64,000 bases of DNA from Mycolicibacterium neoaurum ATCC 25795 (GTDB taxonomy: Bacteria; Actinomycetota; Actinomycetes; Mycobacteriales; Mycobacteriaceae). Of the stretch, positions 18,647-30,440 are shown piece after piece (the stretch's first letter is position 1; each line of letters starts with the position of its first letter). The stretch is taken from NCBI RefSeq assembly GCF_000691525.1, contig NZ_JMDW01000010.1:248001-312000 (forward strand), given 5' to 3'. Position numbers and translations under genes: made by a program. The notes beneath the pieces were generated by a model, which saw only the letters and a list, made by a program, of their open reading frames with translations, made no database searches and was not told the DNA's origin.

Positions 18647-19440
18647 CGCCCGTCCTCGAGCTCGCCGATGTCACGTTCCGCCGGGACGGCAAGCAGATCA
18701 TCGACGGCATCTCGCTGACGGTGCAGGCCGGCGAGCAGTGGGCACTGCTCGGTCCGAATGGGGCCGGTAAGAGCACCCTGCTGGGTTTCTGTGCGGCAGT
18801 GACGTTTCCGAGCAGCGGCACGGTCACCATCCTGGGCGCGCGGATGGGCACGACCGATCTGACGGTGCTGCGCCGCTCGATCGGTCACGTCAACCCCCGG
18901 CACCGGCTGCAGTACCCGCTGACCGTGCGTGAGGTGGTGCTGACCGGTGTCACCGCCACCGTCGACACCGCGGCGCGCTGGACCCCGAGTGCCGAACAGA
19001 TCCGGCGCGCCGATGAGCTGATCGATACCGTCGGGCTCACCGCTCGCGCCGACGCGGTGTGGCCCACGCTGTCCCACGGTGAGCGCGGCCGCACCTTGAT
19101 CGCACGTGCCCTGATCGCCGATCCGAAGCTCCTGCTGCTCGACGAACCCAGCACCGGACTGGACGTCGCGGCGCGCGAACAGCTGCTGGACACCATCGAC
19201 ACACTGGCCCACACGCATCCGGAGATGGCGTCGATCCTCGTCACCCACCACCTCGAGGAACTGCCGATCAGCACCACCCACGCCGTGCTGATCGGTCAGG
19301 GTCGCACCGTGGCCAGCGGGCCTGCCGTCACGACGGTGACCACCGAGCACGTCAGCGCGGCATTCCGGCATCCGGTGACCGTCGGGTTCGAGGACGGCCG
19401 GTGGAGCGCGCGGGCCACCCGCGGACAGGCGCGAAGCTAG
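18643..19440 (+). CDS. Stand-alone ABC transporter ATP-binding protein
   Basis: A 265-residue ABC ATPase with Walker A GPNGAGKST, signature LSHGERGR, Walker B LLLLDEPSTG and H-loop VTHH. The divergent signature and the HVNPRHRLQYPLTVREVV segment resemble the YlmA/ModF/FecE-like group. No permease or binding protein is adjacent: upstream is its GntR partner (ATGA overlap) and downstream is the convergent restriction gene (4-nt overlap). It may serve a permease elsewhere or have a non-transport role. Substrate unknown. Confidence 0.88.
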   Translation: MTPVLELADVTFRRDGKQIIDGISLTVQAGEQWALLGPNGAGKSTLLGFCAAVTFPSSGTVTILGARMGTTDLTVLRRSIGHVNPRHRLQYPLTVREVVLTGVTATVDTAARWTPSAEQIRRADELIDTVGLTARADAVWPTLSHGERGRTLIARALIADPKLLLLDEPSTGLDVAAREQLLDTIDTLAHTHPEMASILVTHHLEELPISTTHAVLIGQGRTVASGPAVTTVTTEHVSAAFRHPVTVGFEDGRWSARATRGQARS

Positions 19441-20441
19441 TTCTGCGCCGCCGCATTGCGGCGGCGCCGCGCCTCACGGTGCCGCGTCACGGGCGCGGTG
19501 TCGATGACCCGATGGGCCATCGTCGCCAGGAAGCGCGCGGGCTGCAGGTTGGCAGGCACGGCGTCATGGCGGATCACCACATTGGGTAGCGCCGCCAAGG
19601 CCTGATCGACGGCCGCCGTTTCGACATCGACGATCTCGAACAAGGTGTCCGGGTCCGCCTTCTCGACGCTGTCGACCTCGTCGTCGGCGATCTCCCCGAT
19701 ATCGGCCACGCCGTCGTCATAGTCGATCATCACCAACGCGACCGCGTGGTACGCGTCATCCTCGGTACCGAGCTTGCCGAGCAGGTCGACCATCCATTCC
19801 GCCTTGTCCGGTTCGGAGGTCAGGATGGTCGAGCGCAAACCGTAGACGAACCCGAGGGCGGCAAGCGGGTGGCGCAGCCGCAGGTTCTTGGCATCGCCGT
19901 AGCTCTCCTCGACGCGGTTCGCGGCGTTCTTGCCGAAGCTGGAATCCATCCGCTTGGTGCTGATCAGCAGTTCGGGACCGGTGTCCCAGTCGGACATGAT
20001 GACGTCGACCTGCTTCATATAGTGCTTGCCCAAGACACTGGCGCTGGAAGCGGATACACCCTTCATCGAGCGCCGGAGCCGCTGCTCGATCAGCTGGCGC
20101 TCTCGCACCGGCAGCGCTTGAAGTAGATGGGAGATTGCACCGGGCATGATGCGCGGGTCGGTCGGACGCGGCCACACCGCGTCGGGATCGAAACCGGCAC
20201 GGCGCAGCTCGTAGGACATCCACACGTCGAGCGCCAGGGCGGGTACGCCGGTGGTCGAGGGTGCACCCAGATACAGCGGCACGCCCAGCAGCTTGCGCAA
20301 CACCCGAAAATCCGGCTCGAAGCTCAGCACATCACCGGTGCGGACCCACGGGTTGGTGTGCTGGCCGCCGGGTGCCGCATCGGCGACGATCCGGTCGAAG
20401 ATGGCCCACGCGGTGGCCTTCGTGGACGGTTCAGCGGGCAC
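19437..20441 (-). CDS. Putative type II restriction endonuclease, partner of the adjacent adenine methyltransferase
   Basis: A 334-residue soluble protein starting at GTG 20441, 11 nt inside the end of the methyltransferase gene, so the two are co-translated. Residues 137-176 look like a PD-(D/E)xK nuclease core: a helix, VDVIMSDWD (D146), then the strand ELLISTKRM with E157 and K163, followed by a basic helix. The usual (D/E)xK reads S-T-K, so the motif is atypical. It may belong with XamI-like enzymes, which I cannot confirm by eye. The role rests on the partner gene and the motif. Confidence 0.62.
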   Translation of the reverse strand: MPAEPSTKATAWAIFDRIVADAAPGGQHTNPWVRTGDVLSFEPDFRVLRKLLGVPLYLGAPSTTGVPALALDVWMSYELRRAGFDPDAVWPRPTDPRIMPGAISHLLQALPVRERQLIEQRLRRSMKGVSASSASVLGKHYMKQVDVIMSDWDTGPELLISTKRMDSSFGKNAANRVEESYGDAKNLRLRHPLAALGFVYGLRSTILTSEPDKAEWMVDLLGKLGTEDDAYHAVALVMIDYDDGVADIGEIADDEVDSVEKADPDTLFEIVDVETAAVDQALAALPNVVIRHDAVPANLQPARFLATMAHRVIDTAPVTRHREARRRRNAAAQN

Positions 20442-22050
20442 GGCGCGACCTTACCGCCCGCCGCGATGCCAGCGAATGACGAGCCGCCCGAACGGATTCC
20501 AGATCGGCGTCCAGACCCAGCGCATCATCGACGAGCGCCACCGCATCGAGCAGTCGGCCACGCGAGAGCAGACCGGCCACACCGCGCCGTGTCGCGCGCA
20601 ACGCGGGCGCCCGGTCGGCCACCACCTCGGGTGCGGGTACCAGCCAGCGATCCGCTTCCCGCGGTTCGATTTTCAGCACCCCGCCGCCGTAGGCACGCCC
20701 CACCATCTCTGCGTGCAACACCGTCACCGAGTTCAGCGCGGCCAGCGGTAACAGGTCACGGCCGAGCGCGGCGTGCTCGGCGCGCAGGTACACCCCGTGC
20801 ACCGAATTCAGGTGATGGGCGTGCGCGCGATTGGTGACCAGTCGCGGTGTATCGGCGTTCATACAGGTCAGCAGCAGGTCCGCCGGGGCCAGCAACGGAA
20901 CCCGGTACCACGGTGTGCGGACGCGACATTTGTAGGCCAGGTGCACCCCGGCGGCCTGGCCCGCCGCGATGTACCGCCGCGCGGCGGACGAGGGACGATC
21001 ACCGGGCCGGAACAGGTGCACCGCACGTCCTTCGGCGCCGAGGGCGCCGAGTTGCTGGGCCGAGAGTGCCAGCCCGCGCAGATGGGCGCTGCCCGGCGGC
21101 GACAACGTCAGCAGGTCACCGTCGTCGAGACCGAGTTCGGCGACACGCTCCGGCGACAACGCAAAATAGCCGTTGTTACCGGTGACCATGCCGAGCGTGG
21201 TCTCACCCCAGCGTTCCAGCACGTCGAACCGACCCGCGGCCTGCAGGCCGTGCAGGACCTCGACCGGGCGTTGCCCTATCAACCCGCTGACCCATTTGTC
21301 CGATGGATCGGAGGGCGACCAGTGCCGTTGTACCAGTTCGGCATCCAGCGAATCCGCGTTGCGGGCACGGTGGATGACGGCATGCCCGGAGGGACCCGCG
21401 TCGAACCCGTCGGCCAGCAGCAGCACCACATCGGCCTCGGCCCCCGGGAAGACCTGCTCGTCGAACATCACCAGCTCGACGCTGGCGAACCGGTCGAACA
21501 GGAACTTGCGGACCGCGGCGGCATAGTTGACGCTGAGCAGTTCGGCGGGCAGCACCAACGCCATCCGGCCGCCGGGGGTCAGGAACAGCGCGGAATGCAC
21601 GGTGAATGCGGCCCAGCTGGACGCCAAAGCCGAGAGGGTCACCCCCGCATGCAGCGCCGCGCGGCGCGACTGGGCCCGCTGCTTACCGCGGAAGTCTTGA
21701 TAACGGATATAGGGCGGATTGCCCAGCACCGCGGTGTAGGTGGGCCGCGGGGCGACATCGAAGAAATCAGCGGTGCGAACCGTCGCCCTGCCCCCGGCCT
21801 GGGCCACCCGGCGGCGGGCGGTGGCCGCGCTGGCGGCGTGGATCTCGACACCGTGCAGCTCGGGGGTTTCGACCCCCAGGCTGCGCAGCCGTTCGGTGGC
21901 CGCGACCAGGAAGGCCGCATCACCGGCGGAAGGTTCGAACACCGTGTCCGCGGGCTCACGGACGGCCCAGTCGGCCAGGTAGCGGGTGATCGACGGCGGG
22001 GTGAAGAACGCACCGCGCGCCTTACGTGCGGCAGCGCTGTCTTCGGTCAC
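20431..22050 (-). CDS. Type II DNA adenine-N6 methyltransferase (Eco57I/TaqI-like)
   Basis: A 539-residue SAM-dependent DNA methyltransferase. Motif X is GAFFTPP (13-19), motif I EPSAGDAAFL (39-48) and motif IV NPPY (111-114) within VLGNPPYIRYQDF, giving the gamma-class N6-adenine order. The C-terminal ~250 residues form a target-recognition region. The GTG at 22050 starts just before the family-like VTEDSAAARKARGAFFTPP; the frame stays open to 22122, inside hisI. It lies 35 nt downstream of hisI on the same strand, so it could be read from the his operon. It should protect host DNA from the adjoining nuclease. Confidence 0.88.
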   Translation of the reverse strand: MTEDSAAARKARGAFFTPPSITRYLADWAVREPADTVFEPSAGDAAFLVAATERLRSLGVETPELHGVEIHAASAATARRRVAQAGGRATVRTADFFDVAPRPTYTAVLGNPPYIRYQDFRGKQRAQSRRAALHAGVTLSALASSWAAFTVHSALFLTPGGRMALVLPAELLSVNYAAAVRKFLFDRFASVELVMFDEQVFPGAEADVVLLLADGFDAGPSGHAVIHRARNADSLDAELVQRHWSPSDPSDKWVSGLIGQRPVEVLHGLQAAGRFDVLERWGETTLGMVTGNNGYFALSPERVAELGLDDGDLLTLSPPGSAHLRGLALSAQQLGALGAEGRAVHLFRPGDRPSSAARRYIAAGQAAGVHLAYKCRVRTPWYRVPLLAPADLLLTCMNADTPRLVTNRAHAHHLNSVHGVYLRAEHAALGRDLLPLAALNSVTVLHAEMVGRAYGGGVLKIEPREADRWLVPAPEVVADRAPALRATRRGVAGLLSRGRLLDAVALVDDALGLDADLESVRAARHSLASRRAVRSRRAR

Positions 22051-22085
22051 CCCGTCATTCTCAACGATGGCACCGACAAAACCGG

Positions 22086-22430
22086 TCAGCCGTCCCCGAG
22101 CAGTTGGTCGGCGTCGAAACAACTGTGGTCACCGGTGTGGCACGCGCCGCCCACCTGGTCGACCTCCAGCAGCACACTGTCGCCGTCACAATCCAGCCGC
22201 ACCGAGTGCACGTACTGGGTGTGACCGGACGTGGCACCCTTGACCCACTGCTCGCCGCGCGAGCGGGAGAAGTAGGTCGCCTCGCGGGTTTCCAGCGTGC
22301 GGGCCAACGCATCGTCGTCCATCCAGGCCACCATCAGGACGTCACCGCTGCCACGCTCCTGGACGACGGCGGTGAACAATCCGGCATCGTTGCGTTTGAG
22401 CCGCGATGCGATCGCGGGGTCGAGAGCCAT
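22086..22430 (-). CDS. hisI: Phosphoribosyl-AMP cyclohydrolase
   Basis: A 114-residue enzyme opening the purine ring of PR-AMP in step 3 of histidine synthesis. Signatures: [24 protein letters not shown], and the zinc/magnesium-binding [22 protein letters not shown] with HSCF. The ATG at 22430 is preceded by GAGGA with good spacing and gives the normal length; a TTG at 22457 is possible but unlikely. It is the last his gene here. Confidence 0.95.
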   Translation of the reverse strand: MALDPAIASRLKRNDAGLFTAVVQERGSGDVLMVAWMDDDALARTLETREATYFSRSRGEQWVKGATSGHTQYVHSVRLDCDGDSVLLEVDQVGGACHTGDHSCFDADQLLGDG

Positions 22431-22461
22431 CAGCTCAGTCCTCGGCTCTTCGCGCAAGCGC

Positions 22462-23235
22462 TCATCGCACCTCGATGCCGTCGGCGGCCATCGCGGCCTT
22501 CACCTCACCGATGGTCAGCTCGCCGAAATGGAAGACGCTGGCGGCGAGCACCGCGTCGGCACCGGCGTGCACCGCGGGCGCGAAATGATCCACCGCTCCC
22601 GCGCCACCGCTGGCGATCACCGGCACCGAGACGGCCTCGCGGACCGCGTGCAACATCGGCAGGTCGAAACCGGCCTTGGTGCCGTCGGCGTCCATCGAGT
22701 TCAGCAGGATCTCCCCCACCCCCAACTCGGCGCCGCGGCGGGCCCATTCGACGGCGTCGATACCGGTGCCCCGGCGTCCACCGTGGGTGGTCACCTCCCA
22801 GCCAGACGGAGTCGGCGGTTCGCCCTCGGGCACCGTGCGGGCATCCACGCTCAGCACGATGCACTGCGAACCGAACTGGCGGGACAACTCGGCAAGCAGT
22901 TCCGGGCGTGCGATCGCGGCGGTGTTGACCGAGACCTTGTCCGCACCGGCGCGCAGCAGGATGTCGACATCGGCGACCGACCGGACGCCGCCACCGACGG
23001 TCAGCGGGATGAAGACCTGCTCGGCGGTACGACGCACCACCTCGAGCATGGTGCTACGTCCCGACGAGGAGGCGGTGACGTCAAGGAAGGTCAGCTCATC
23101 GGCCCCGGCGGCGTCGTAGGCGGAAGCCAGCTCAACCGGATCACCGGCATCCCGGAGGTTCTCGAAGTTGACACCCTTGACCACGCGGCCGTCATCGACG
23201 TCCAGGCACGGGATCACCCTGACTGCGATGGCCAT
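22462..23235 (-). CDS. hisF: Imidazole glycerol phosphate synthase, cyclase subunit
   Basis: A 257-residue TIM barrel that uses ammonia from HisH to convert PRFAR into IGP and AICAR. Catalytic Asp D12 lies in [14 protein letters not shown], and the second in [12 protein letters not shown]. The phosphate-binding GGGVRS and [10 protein letters not shown] loops are present. It lies one base downstream of impA and 31 nt upstream of hisI. The HisH partner is three genes upstream. Confidence 0.97.
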   Translation of the reverse strand: MAIAVRVIPCLDVDDGRVVKGVNFENLRDAGDPVELASAYDAAGADELTFLDVTASSSGRSTMLEVVRRTAEQVFIPLTVGGGVRSVADVDILLRAGADKVSVNTAAIARPELLAELSRQFGSQCIVLSVDARTVPEGEPPTPSGWEVTTHGGRRGTGIDAVEWARRGAELGVGEILLNSMDADGTKAGFDLPMLHAVREAVSVPVIASGGAGAVDHFAPAVHAGADAVLAASVFHFGELTIGEVKAAMAADGIEVR

Positions 23236-23236
23236 G

Positions 23237-24049
23237 TCAGTAATCCTCCGGTGCCCCGGCGGCGGCCACCAACTCCAGGATGTCCTGATGGATACCGGGC
23301 GCGGCGGCCAACGCCGATTTCGATTCGATGGTCCAGGGTTGTCCGGCCAGGTCGGTCACGATCCCACCGGCCGCCCGCACCAACGCGACACCGGCCGCGT
23401 GGTCCCAGACATGGTGACCGAAACTGATTGCCCCGCCCAGAATTCCGGCCGCCACATAGGCCAGATCGACCCCGGTGGCGCCGTGCATGCGGATCCGCGA
23501 GGACACCCGACTCAGGTTGGCAAGCACCTCGACGCGGTAGCGGCCGGGAAACCGGCCGTGCGAGTCGATGTTGAAGGTCTGGATACCGATGATGGATTCG
23601 GCCAGCCCGGTGTTGCCCAGGGCGGGCAGCTCGATGCCGTTGTCGCGCAACGGCGCTCCGACCATGGCGGTGTACCGGTTGCCGACGAACGGCAGCCAGG
23701 TCAGCCCGGCAACCGGAGTTCCCTCATGGAGCAGCCCGAGCAGGATCGCGGCCATCGGTGAGCCTGCCGCGTAGTTGAACGTGCCGTCGATCGGGTCGAG
23801 CACCCAGACGAGCTCGGAATCCAATGATTCCCCGCCGAATTCCTCGCCATGAACCCCGATGCCGGTGCGCTCGGTCAGCGCGGCCACCACCTGCCGCTCG
23901 ATGGCCAGGTCCACCTCGGTGGCGAAATCGTTGCCCTGCTTGCGCACCGCCGAGTCGGCACGGTGGCCTGCCACGAACGGGCCCGACGCCTCGTCGAGGA
24001 TCTCGGCGGCCATCGTGACCAGGCCCGCCAGCTGACCGGGTTCGAGCAT
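23237..24049 (-). CDS. impA: Inositol monophosphatase-family phosphatase of the his operon (possible histidinol-phosphatase)
   Basis: A 270-residue Mg-dependent phosphatase with the family motifs [16 protein letters not shown] and [15 protein letters not shown]. It sits inside the his operon as Rv1604 (impA) does in M. tuberculosis. No other histidinol-phosphate phosphatase is in this operon, so it could do that step, as HisN proteins of the same superfamily do in other actinobacteria, but inositol phosphate is an equally supported substrate. Its ATG overlaps the hisA stop by one base. Confidence 0.9.
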   Translation of the reverse strand: MLEPGQLAGLVTMAAEILDEASGPFVAGHRADSAVRKQGNDFATEVDLAIERQVVAALTERTGIGVHGEEFGGESLDSELVWVLDPIDGTFNYAAGSPMAAILLGLLHEGTPVAGLTWLPFVGNRYTAMVGAPLRDNGIELPALGNTGLAESIIGIQTFNIDSHGRFPGRYRVEVLANLSRVSSRIRMHGATGVDLAYVAAGILGGAISFGHHVWDHAAGVALVRAAGGIVTDLAGQPWTIESKSALAAAPGIHQDILELVAAAGAPEDY

Positions 24050-24783
24050 CAGCCGCTGACCGCGCTGAGTGCCTCGGGAAGGGTGAATCGCCCGGCGTAG
24101 AGCGCCTTTCCGACGATGGCGCCCTCGACCCCACGATCGGTCAGGGTGGCGATGGCCCGGAGATCATCGAGGCTGGACACGCCGCCGGAGGCGATCACCG
24201 GCGCATCGGTACGCTCGGTCACCGATGCCAGCAGCTCGAGATTGGGGCCGTTGAGGGTGCCGTCCTTGGTGACATCGGTGACGACGAAGCGCGAACAGCC
24301 CTCGCCGACAAGGCGATCCAGAACCGGCCACAGGTCGCCGCCGTCGGTTTCCCAGCCGCGTCCGCGCAACCGGTACTCACCGTTCTCCAGCTTCACGTCG
24401 AGACCGACGGCGACCTTGTCACCGTGCTCGGCGATCGCCGCGGCGCACCACTGCGGGTTCTCCAGCGCGGCGGTCCCGAGGTTCACCCGTCGGCACCCGG
24501 TGTCCAACGCGGCCCGCAGCGACTCGTCGTCCCGGATACCACCGGACAGTTCCACCGCAACGTCGAGCTTTCCGACGACCTCGGCGAGCAGTTCACGATT
24601 GGAACCGCGGCCGAAGGCCGCGTCCAGATCGACCAGATGGATCCACTCGGCACCGTCGCGCTGCCAGCCCAATGCCGCATCCAGGGCCGATCCGTACTCG
24701 GTCTCGCTGCCGGCCACGCCCTGCACGAGGCGTACCGCCCGGCCCTCGACGACATCGACGGCGGGAAGAAGAATCAATGACAC
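24049..24783 (-). CDS. priA: Phosphoribosyl isomerase A (bifunctional HisA/TrpF)
   Basis: A 244-residue TIM barrel. Catalytic D10 is in [17 protein letters not shown] and the second Asp in [14 protein letters not shown]; the phosphate loops SGGIRDD and [10 protein letters not shown] are intact. In actinobacteria this enzyme performs both the histidine (ProFAR) and tryptophan (PRA) isomerisations. The absence of trpF from the nearby trp operon fits that. It lies between hisH and impA. Confidence 0.95.
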   Translation of the reverse strand: MSLILLPAVDVVEGRAVRLVQGVAGSETEYGSALDAALGWQRDGAEWIHLVDLDAAFGRGSNRELLAEVVGKLDVAVELSGGIRDDESLRAALDTGCRRVNLGTAALENPQWCAAAIAEHGDKVAVGLDVKLENGEYRLRGRGWETDGGDLWPVLDRLVGEGCSRFVVTDVTKDGTLNGPNLELLASVTERTDAPVIASGGVSSLDDLRAIATLTDRGVEGAIVGKALYAGRFTLPEALSAVSG

Positions 24784-24806
24784 GTGCGGTTACCTTACTT
24801 GTCGTC

Positions 24807-25433
24807 TCAAACGAGGCTGTCGACCCAGTTGCGCAACAGCGTTGCACCGGCGTCGCCGCTCTTCTCCGGATGGAATTGGGTGGCAGAGAGCGCGCCGTTC
24901 TCGACGGCGGCCAGGAAAGGCACCTCATGCGTTGCCCAGGTCAGCGTCGCGTCGGCGGCGCCGGTCCAGCTCTGTGCCGCATACGAGTGCACGAAATAGA
25001 ACCGAGTATCGGTGTCGAGGCCCTTGAACAGCGTGCTGTCCGATGGCGCGGCGACGGTGTTCCACCCCATGTGCGGGATGACGGGAGCATCCAGGCGCGT
25101 CACCGCACCCGGCCACTGAGCGCACCCGCGGGTCTGCACCCCGAACTCGACGCCCTCGGTGAACATGATCTGCATTCCCACGCAGATCCCCAGTACCGGC
25201 CGCCCGGCCGACACGCGCTCGGCGATCAGTCGCTCACCGTCGATCGCGCGTAGGCCGGCCATGCATGCCTCGTACGCGCCCACACCCGGTACCACCAGAC
25301 CGTCGGCCTCCAGCGCCGCGGCCGGATCGGCGGTGACCTCGACCTCGGCGCCGGTGCGCTCCAGGGCACGCTGCGCCGAGCGCAGGTTCCCCGAACCGTA
25401 GTCGAGAACGGTGACCTTCTTCGAAAGTCCCAC
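24807..25433 (-). CDS. hisH: Imidazole glycerol phosphate synthase, glutamine amidotransferase subunit
   Basis: A 208-residue class I amidotransferase that feeds ammonia to HisF. The N-terminal [11 protein letters not shown], the nucleophile Cys in LGICVGMQ and the His-Glu pair in [10 protein letters not shown] are present. It starts at GTG 25433, 2 nt after the hisB stop. It acts as a dimer with HisF. Confidence 0.96.
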   Translation of the reverse strand: MGLSKKVTVLDYGSGNLRSAQRALERTGAEVEVTADPAAALEADGLVVPGVGAYEACMAGLRAIDGERLIAERVSAGRPVLGICVGMQIMFTEGVEFGVQTRGCAQWPGAVTRLDAPVIPHMGWNTVAAPSDSTLFKGLDTDTRFYFVHSYAAQSWTGAADATLTWATHEVPFLAAVENGALSATQFHPEKSGDAGATLLRNWVDSLV

Positions 25434-25435
25434 GA

Positions 25436-28535
<3,100 letters not shown>

Positions 28536-28547
28536 GAGCGATCCTGA

Positions 28548-28569
28548 TGACGTCACAGGACTATTGTCC
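28548..28569. promoter_or_regulatory. Small dyads between divergent hisD and the deazaflavin reductase gene
   Basis: A perfect 8-bp palindrome TGACGTCA (28548-28555) is followed by GGAC-TATT-GTCC (28558-28569). The 66-bp gap must hold both promoters. Either dyad could be an operator. Nothing further supports this. Confidence 0.25.
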
Positions 28570-28601
28570 CAGAGCAGGCCAAATCGAATTCGGGAGCCGT
28601 C

Positions 28602-29024
28602 ATGTCCGCGTCACCGTCACGAAAAGAACATCCCAACAATGCCGTCGGCGTGCCGATGCTGGTGCCGCCCGCGCTGGAGAACTTCCAGATCAAGTACATC
28701 AACCCGCTGATGACACCGCTGAGCCGCAAGCTGCCCGGGATGAGCGTCATCCGGCATACCGGCCGCACCTCCGGCACCGCCTATGAGACGCCGGTCACCG
28801 CCTATCGCAAGGGCGATGTCCTGGCCATCGGACTGATCCACGGCAAGACCAACTGGGTCAAGAACGTGCTGGCCGCCGGCTCGGCGGACATCAAGGTATC
28901 CGGCAAGGATCTGCACGTGGTCAACCCACGGGTCCTGCCCGCAGGCACGGTCGACCGATCGCTGCCGTTCCTCGCCCGGGTGATGCTGCGCAAGACCGGG
29001 GTGTTCGTCGCCGATATCGCCTGA
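28602..29024 (+). CDS. Deazaflavin (F420)-dependent nitroreductase/quinone reductase family protein
   Basis: A 140-residue member of the Ddn/FDOR-A (DUF385) split-barrel family. The core reads [26 protein letters not shown]... with GRxSG, then [17 protein letters not shown], the usual F420 phosphate and deazaflavin contact region. Mycobacterial relatives reduce quinones or nitro compounds with F420H2 at the membrane. The physiological substrate is unknown. It is divergent from the his operon and followed by a LysE-type exporter after a 48-nt gap. Confidence 0.85.
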   Translation: MSASPSRKEHPNNAVGVPMLVPPALENFQIKYINPLMTPLSRKLPGMSVIRHTGRTSGTAYETPVTAYRKGDVLAIGLIHGKTNWVKNVLAAGSADIKVSGKDLHVVNPRVLPAGTVDRSLPFLARVMLRKTGVFVADIA

Positions 29025-29072
29025 GTCCGGTCGGCCGAACCCGGTTGCACCCGCCTGGGACAATTCCAGGTC

Positions 29073-29708
29073 ATGACCTGGCAGGTATGGCTGGCGTTCC
29101 TGGGCGCAGCAATCGCGATCAGCATCGTTCCCGGCCCCGGCGCGGTGCAGTCGATGGCCACCGGGATGTCCGAGGGGCTGCGGCGCGGCTGGTACAGCGT
29201 GCTCGGGTTGCAGATCGGCCTGATGCTGCAACTGGTGTTGGTCGCCGCCGGTGTCGGTGCCGTCGTCGCGGGTTCGGCGGTCGCGTTCACGATCGTCAGA
29301 TGGCTCGGCGTGGCCTACCTGGCCTACCTGGCGATCCGGCAATGGCGCACAGCACCAAGGGATCTGCGCGACGAGATGGAGGCCGCGGCGCCGGGCAGCC
29401 GGCGCGGTCTGCTACTGCGCGGATTTCTGGTCAACGCGACCAACCCGAAGGGGCTGGTGTTCTTCCTGGCCGCACTCCCGCAGTTCGTCGACCCGGGCAT
29501 GCCGCTACTGCCGCAGTATCTGACGATCGGGATGACGATGCTCGCCGTCGACATCGTGGTCATGGGCATCTATACCGGTCTGGCCGGGCGGATGGTCGGC
29601 TGGCTGCACAACGCTCGGCAGCAGACCCTCCTCAACCGCGCCATCTCGACGATGTTCGCCCTGGCCGCCGTCGTGCTGTCACTGGTCCGCCGGGCCACGC
29701 CCGCCTGA
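29073..29708 (+). CDS. LysE/RhtB-family amino-acid exporter
   Basis: A 211-residue inner-membrane protein with about six hydrophobic segments. The family N-terminus (AIAISIVPGPGAVQSMATGMSEG) is clear, with VNATNPKGLVFFLAALPQFVDP in the middle and a cytoplasmic linker at about 88-110. The family exports basic amino acids, homoserine lactones, threonine and related compounds. The substrate is not predictable here. The gap of 140 bp after it holds nothing recognisable. Confidence 0.9.
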   Translation: MTWQVWLAFLGAAIAISIVPGPGAVQSMATGMSEGLRRGWYSVLGLQIGLMLQLVLVAAGVGAVVAGSAVAFTIVRWLGVAYLAYLAIRQWRTAPRDLRDEMEAAAPGSRRGLLLRGFLVNATNPKGLVFFLAALPQFVDPGMPLLPQYLTIGMTMLAVDIVVMGIYTGLAGRMVGWLHNARQQTLLNRAISTMFALAAVVLSLVRRATPA

Positions 29709-29870
29709 GTCAGCAAATCCCATTTGGGCGCATTTTCTTGTCCGAGGAAGCCTTTTCCGCGCCGATGAATCGCGACAGCGATGACACCCACTCCATGGAC
29801 TCCGCACGCTCTAAACTGACAACACCGTAAATACACGCAGAAACCGCTGGTGTGCCGTAACTTCTGGCGC

Positions 29871-30440
29871 ATGGCCGATCCCACTGCGCCGCCTCGCCGG
29901 CGCCGATTGACCCAGAAACCAGCCGCCTTTGCGCTTGGGCTCGGCATCCTCGCGGTGCCTCTGATACCGGTGACAGCTAATGCGGTCCTCCCAGAACGGG
30001 ACTGGTCGGCCGATGCCGAGGAGGTCACGCCGGTGGAGTTGACCACCGACGGCGGTGAACAGGTCGCGGTCGACGTCATGGACGGCTGGCAGATCATCGA
30101 CAGCGGATCGTCGGTGGTGATGCACGCTGACGGCAGCGTCGTCATGATCCAGGCCTATGACCGGATGGACCGCGACCCCGCAGCGGTGGCCCAGCGCCTG
30201 ATGCGGGCCAACCGTCTCGAAGGGGTCAGCGCCGCACTCGACGGCGGGGTGATCAGCGGCACCGACTCCACACTCTCCGGCGATACCTGCGTCGCGGTGA
30301 CCACCGACACCACCGGGACGTGCGCCTTCCTGTACGACGACGATGTCGTCGTATCGGTGATCGCCCTCACCGGCCCGGACAGCCAGGGCCCCGACATCAA
30401 AACCATCGCCGGCCTGATCAGCAGGGAGACGCAGCAGTGA
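29871..30440 (+). CDS. Membrane-anchored extracytoplasmic protein of unknown function, coupled to the PrsW-type gene
   Basis: A 189-residue protein with a basic N-terminus (PPRRRRLTQKP), one hydrophobic segment (AFALGLGILAVPLIPVTANAV, residues about 18-37, quoted partly) and a soluble domain of about 150 residues outside the membrane. Two Cys (in GDTCVAV and GTCAFL) may form a disulfide. The domain has alternating strands like other small mycobacterial exported proteins, but I recognise no family. The stop overlaps the next GTG (GTGA), so it is made together with the protease-like protein and could be its substrate or partner (inference). Confidence 0.8.
   Translation: MADPTAPPRRRRLTQKPAAFALGLGILAVPLIPVTANAVLPERDWSADAEEVTPVELTTDGGEQVAVDVMDGWQIIDSGSSVVMHADGSVVMIQAYDRMDRDPAAVAQRLMRANRLEGVSAALDGGVISGTDSTLSGDTCVAVTTDTTGTCAFLYDDDVVVSVIALTGPDSQGPDIKTIAGLISRETQQ

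Noticed and set aside
19437-22050. Part of a larger defence system (BREX, DISARM, type I)
   Set aside because: Only a methyltransferase and one nuclease-like partner are present; no ATPase, helicase, specificity subunit or phosphatase gene is adjacent in the unit.
29709-29870. Intergenic gap after the LysE gene as a possible small RNA or gene site
   Set aside because: No ORF with an RBS, no strong hairpin and no tRNA-like fold could be recognised by eye.
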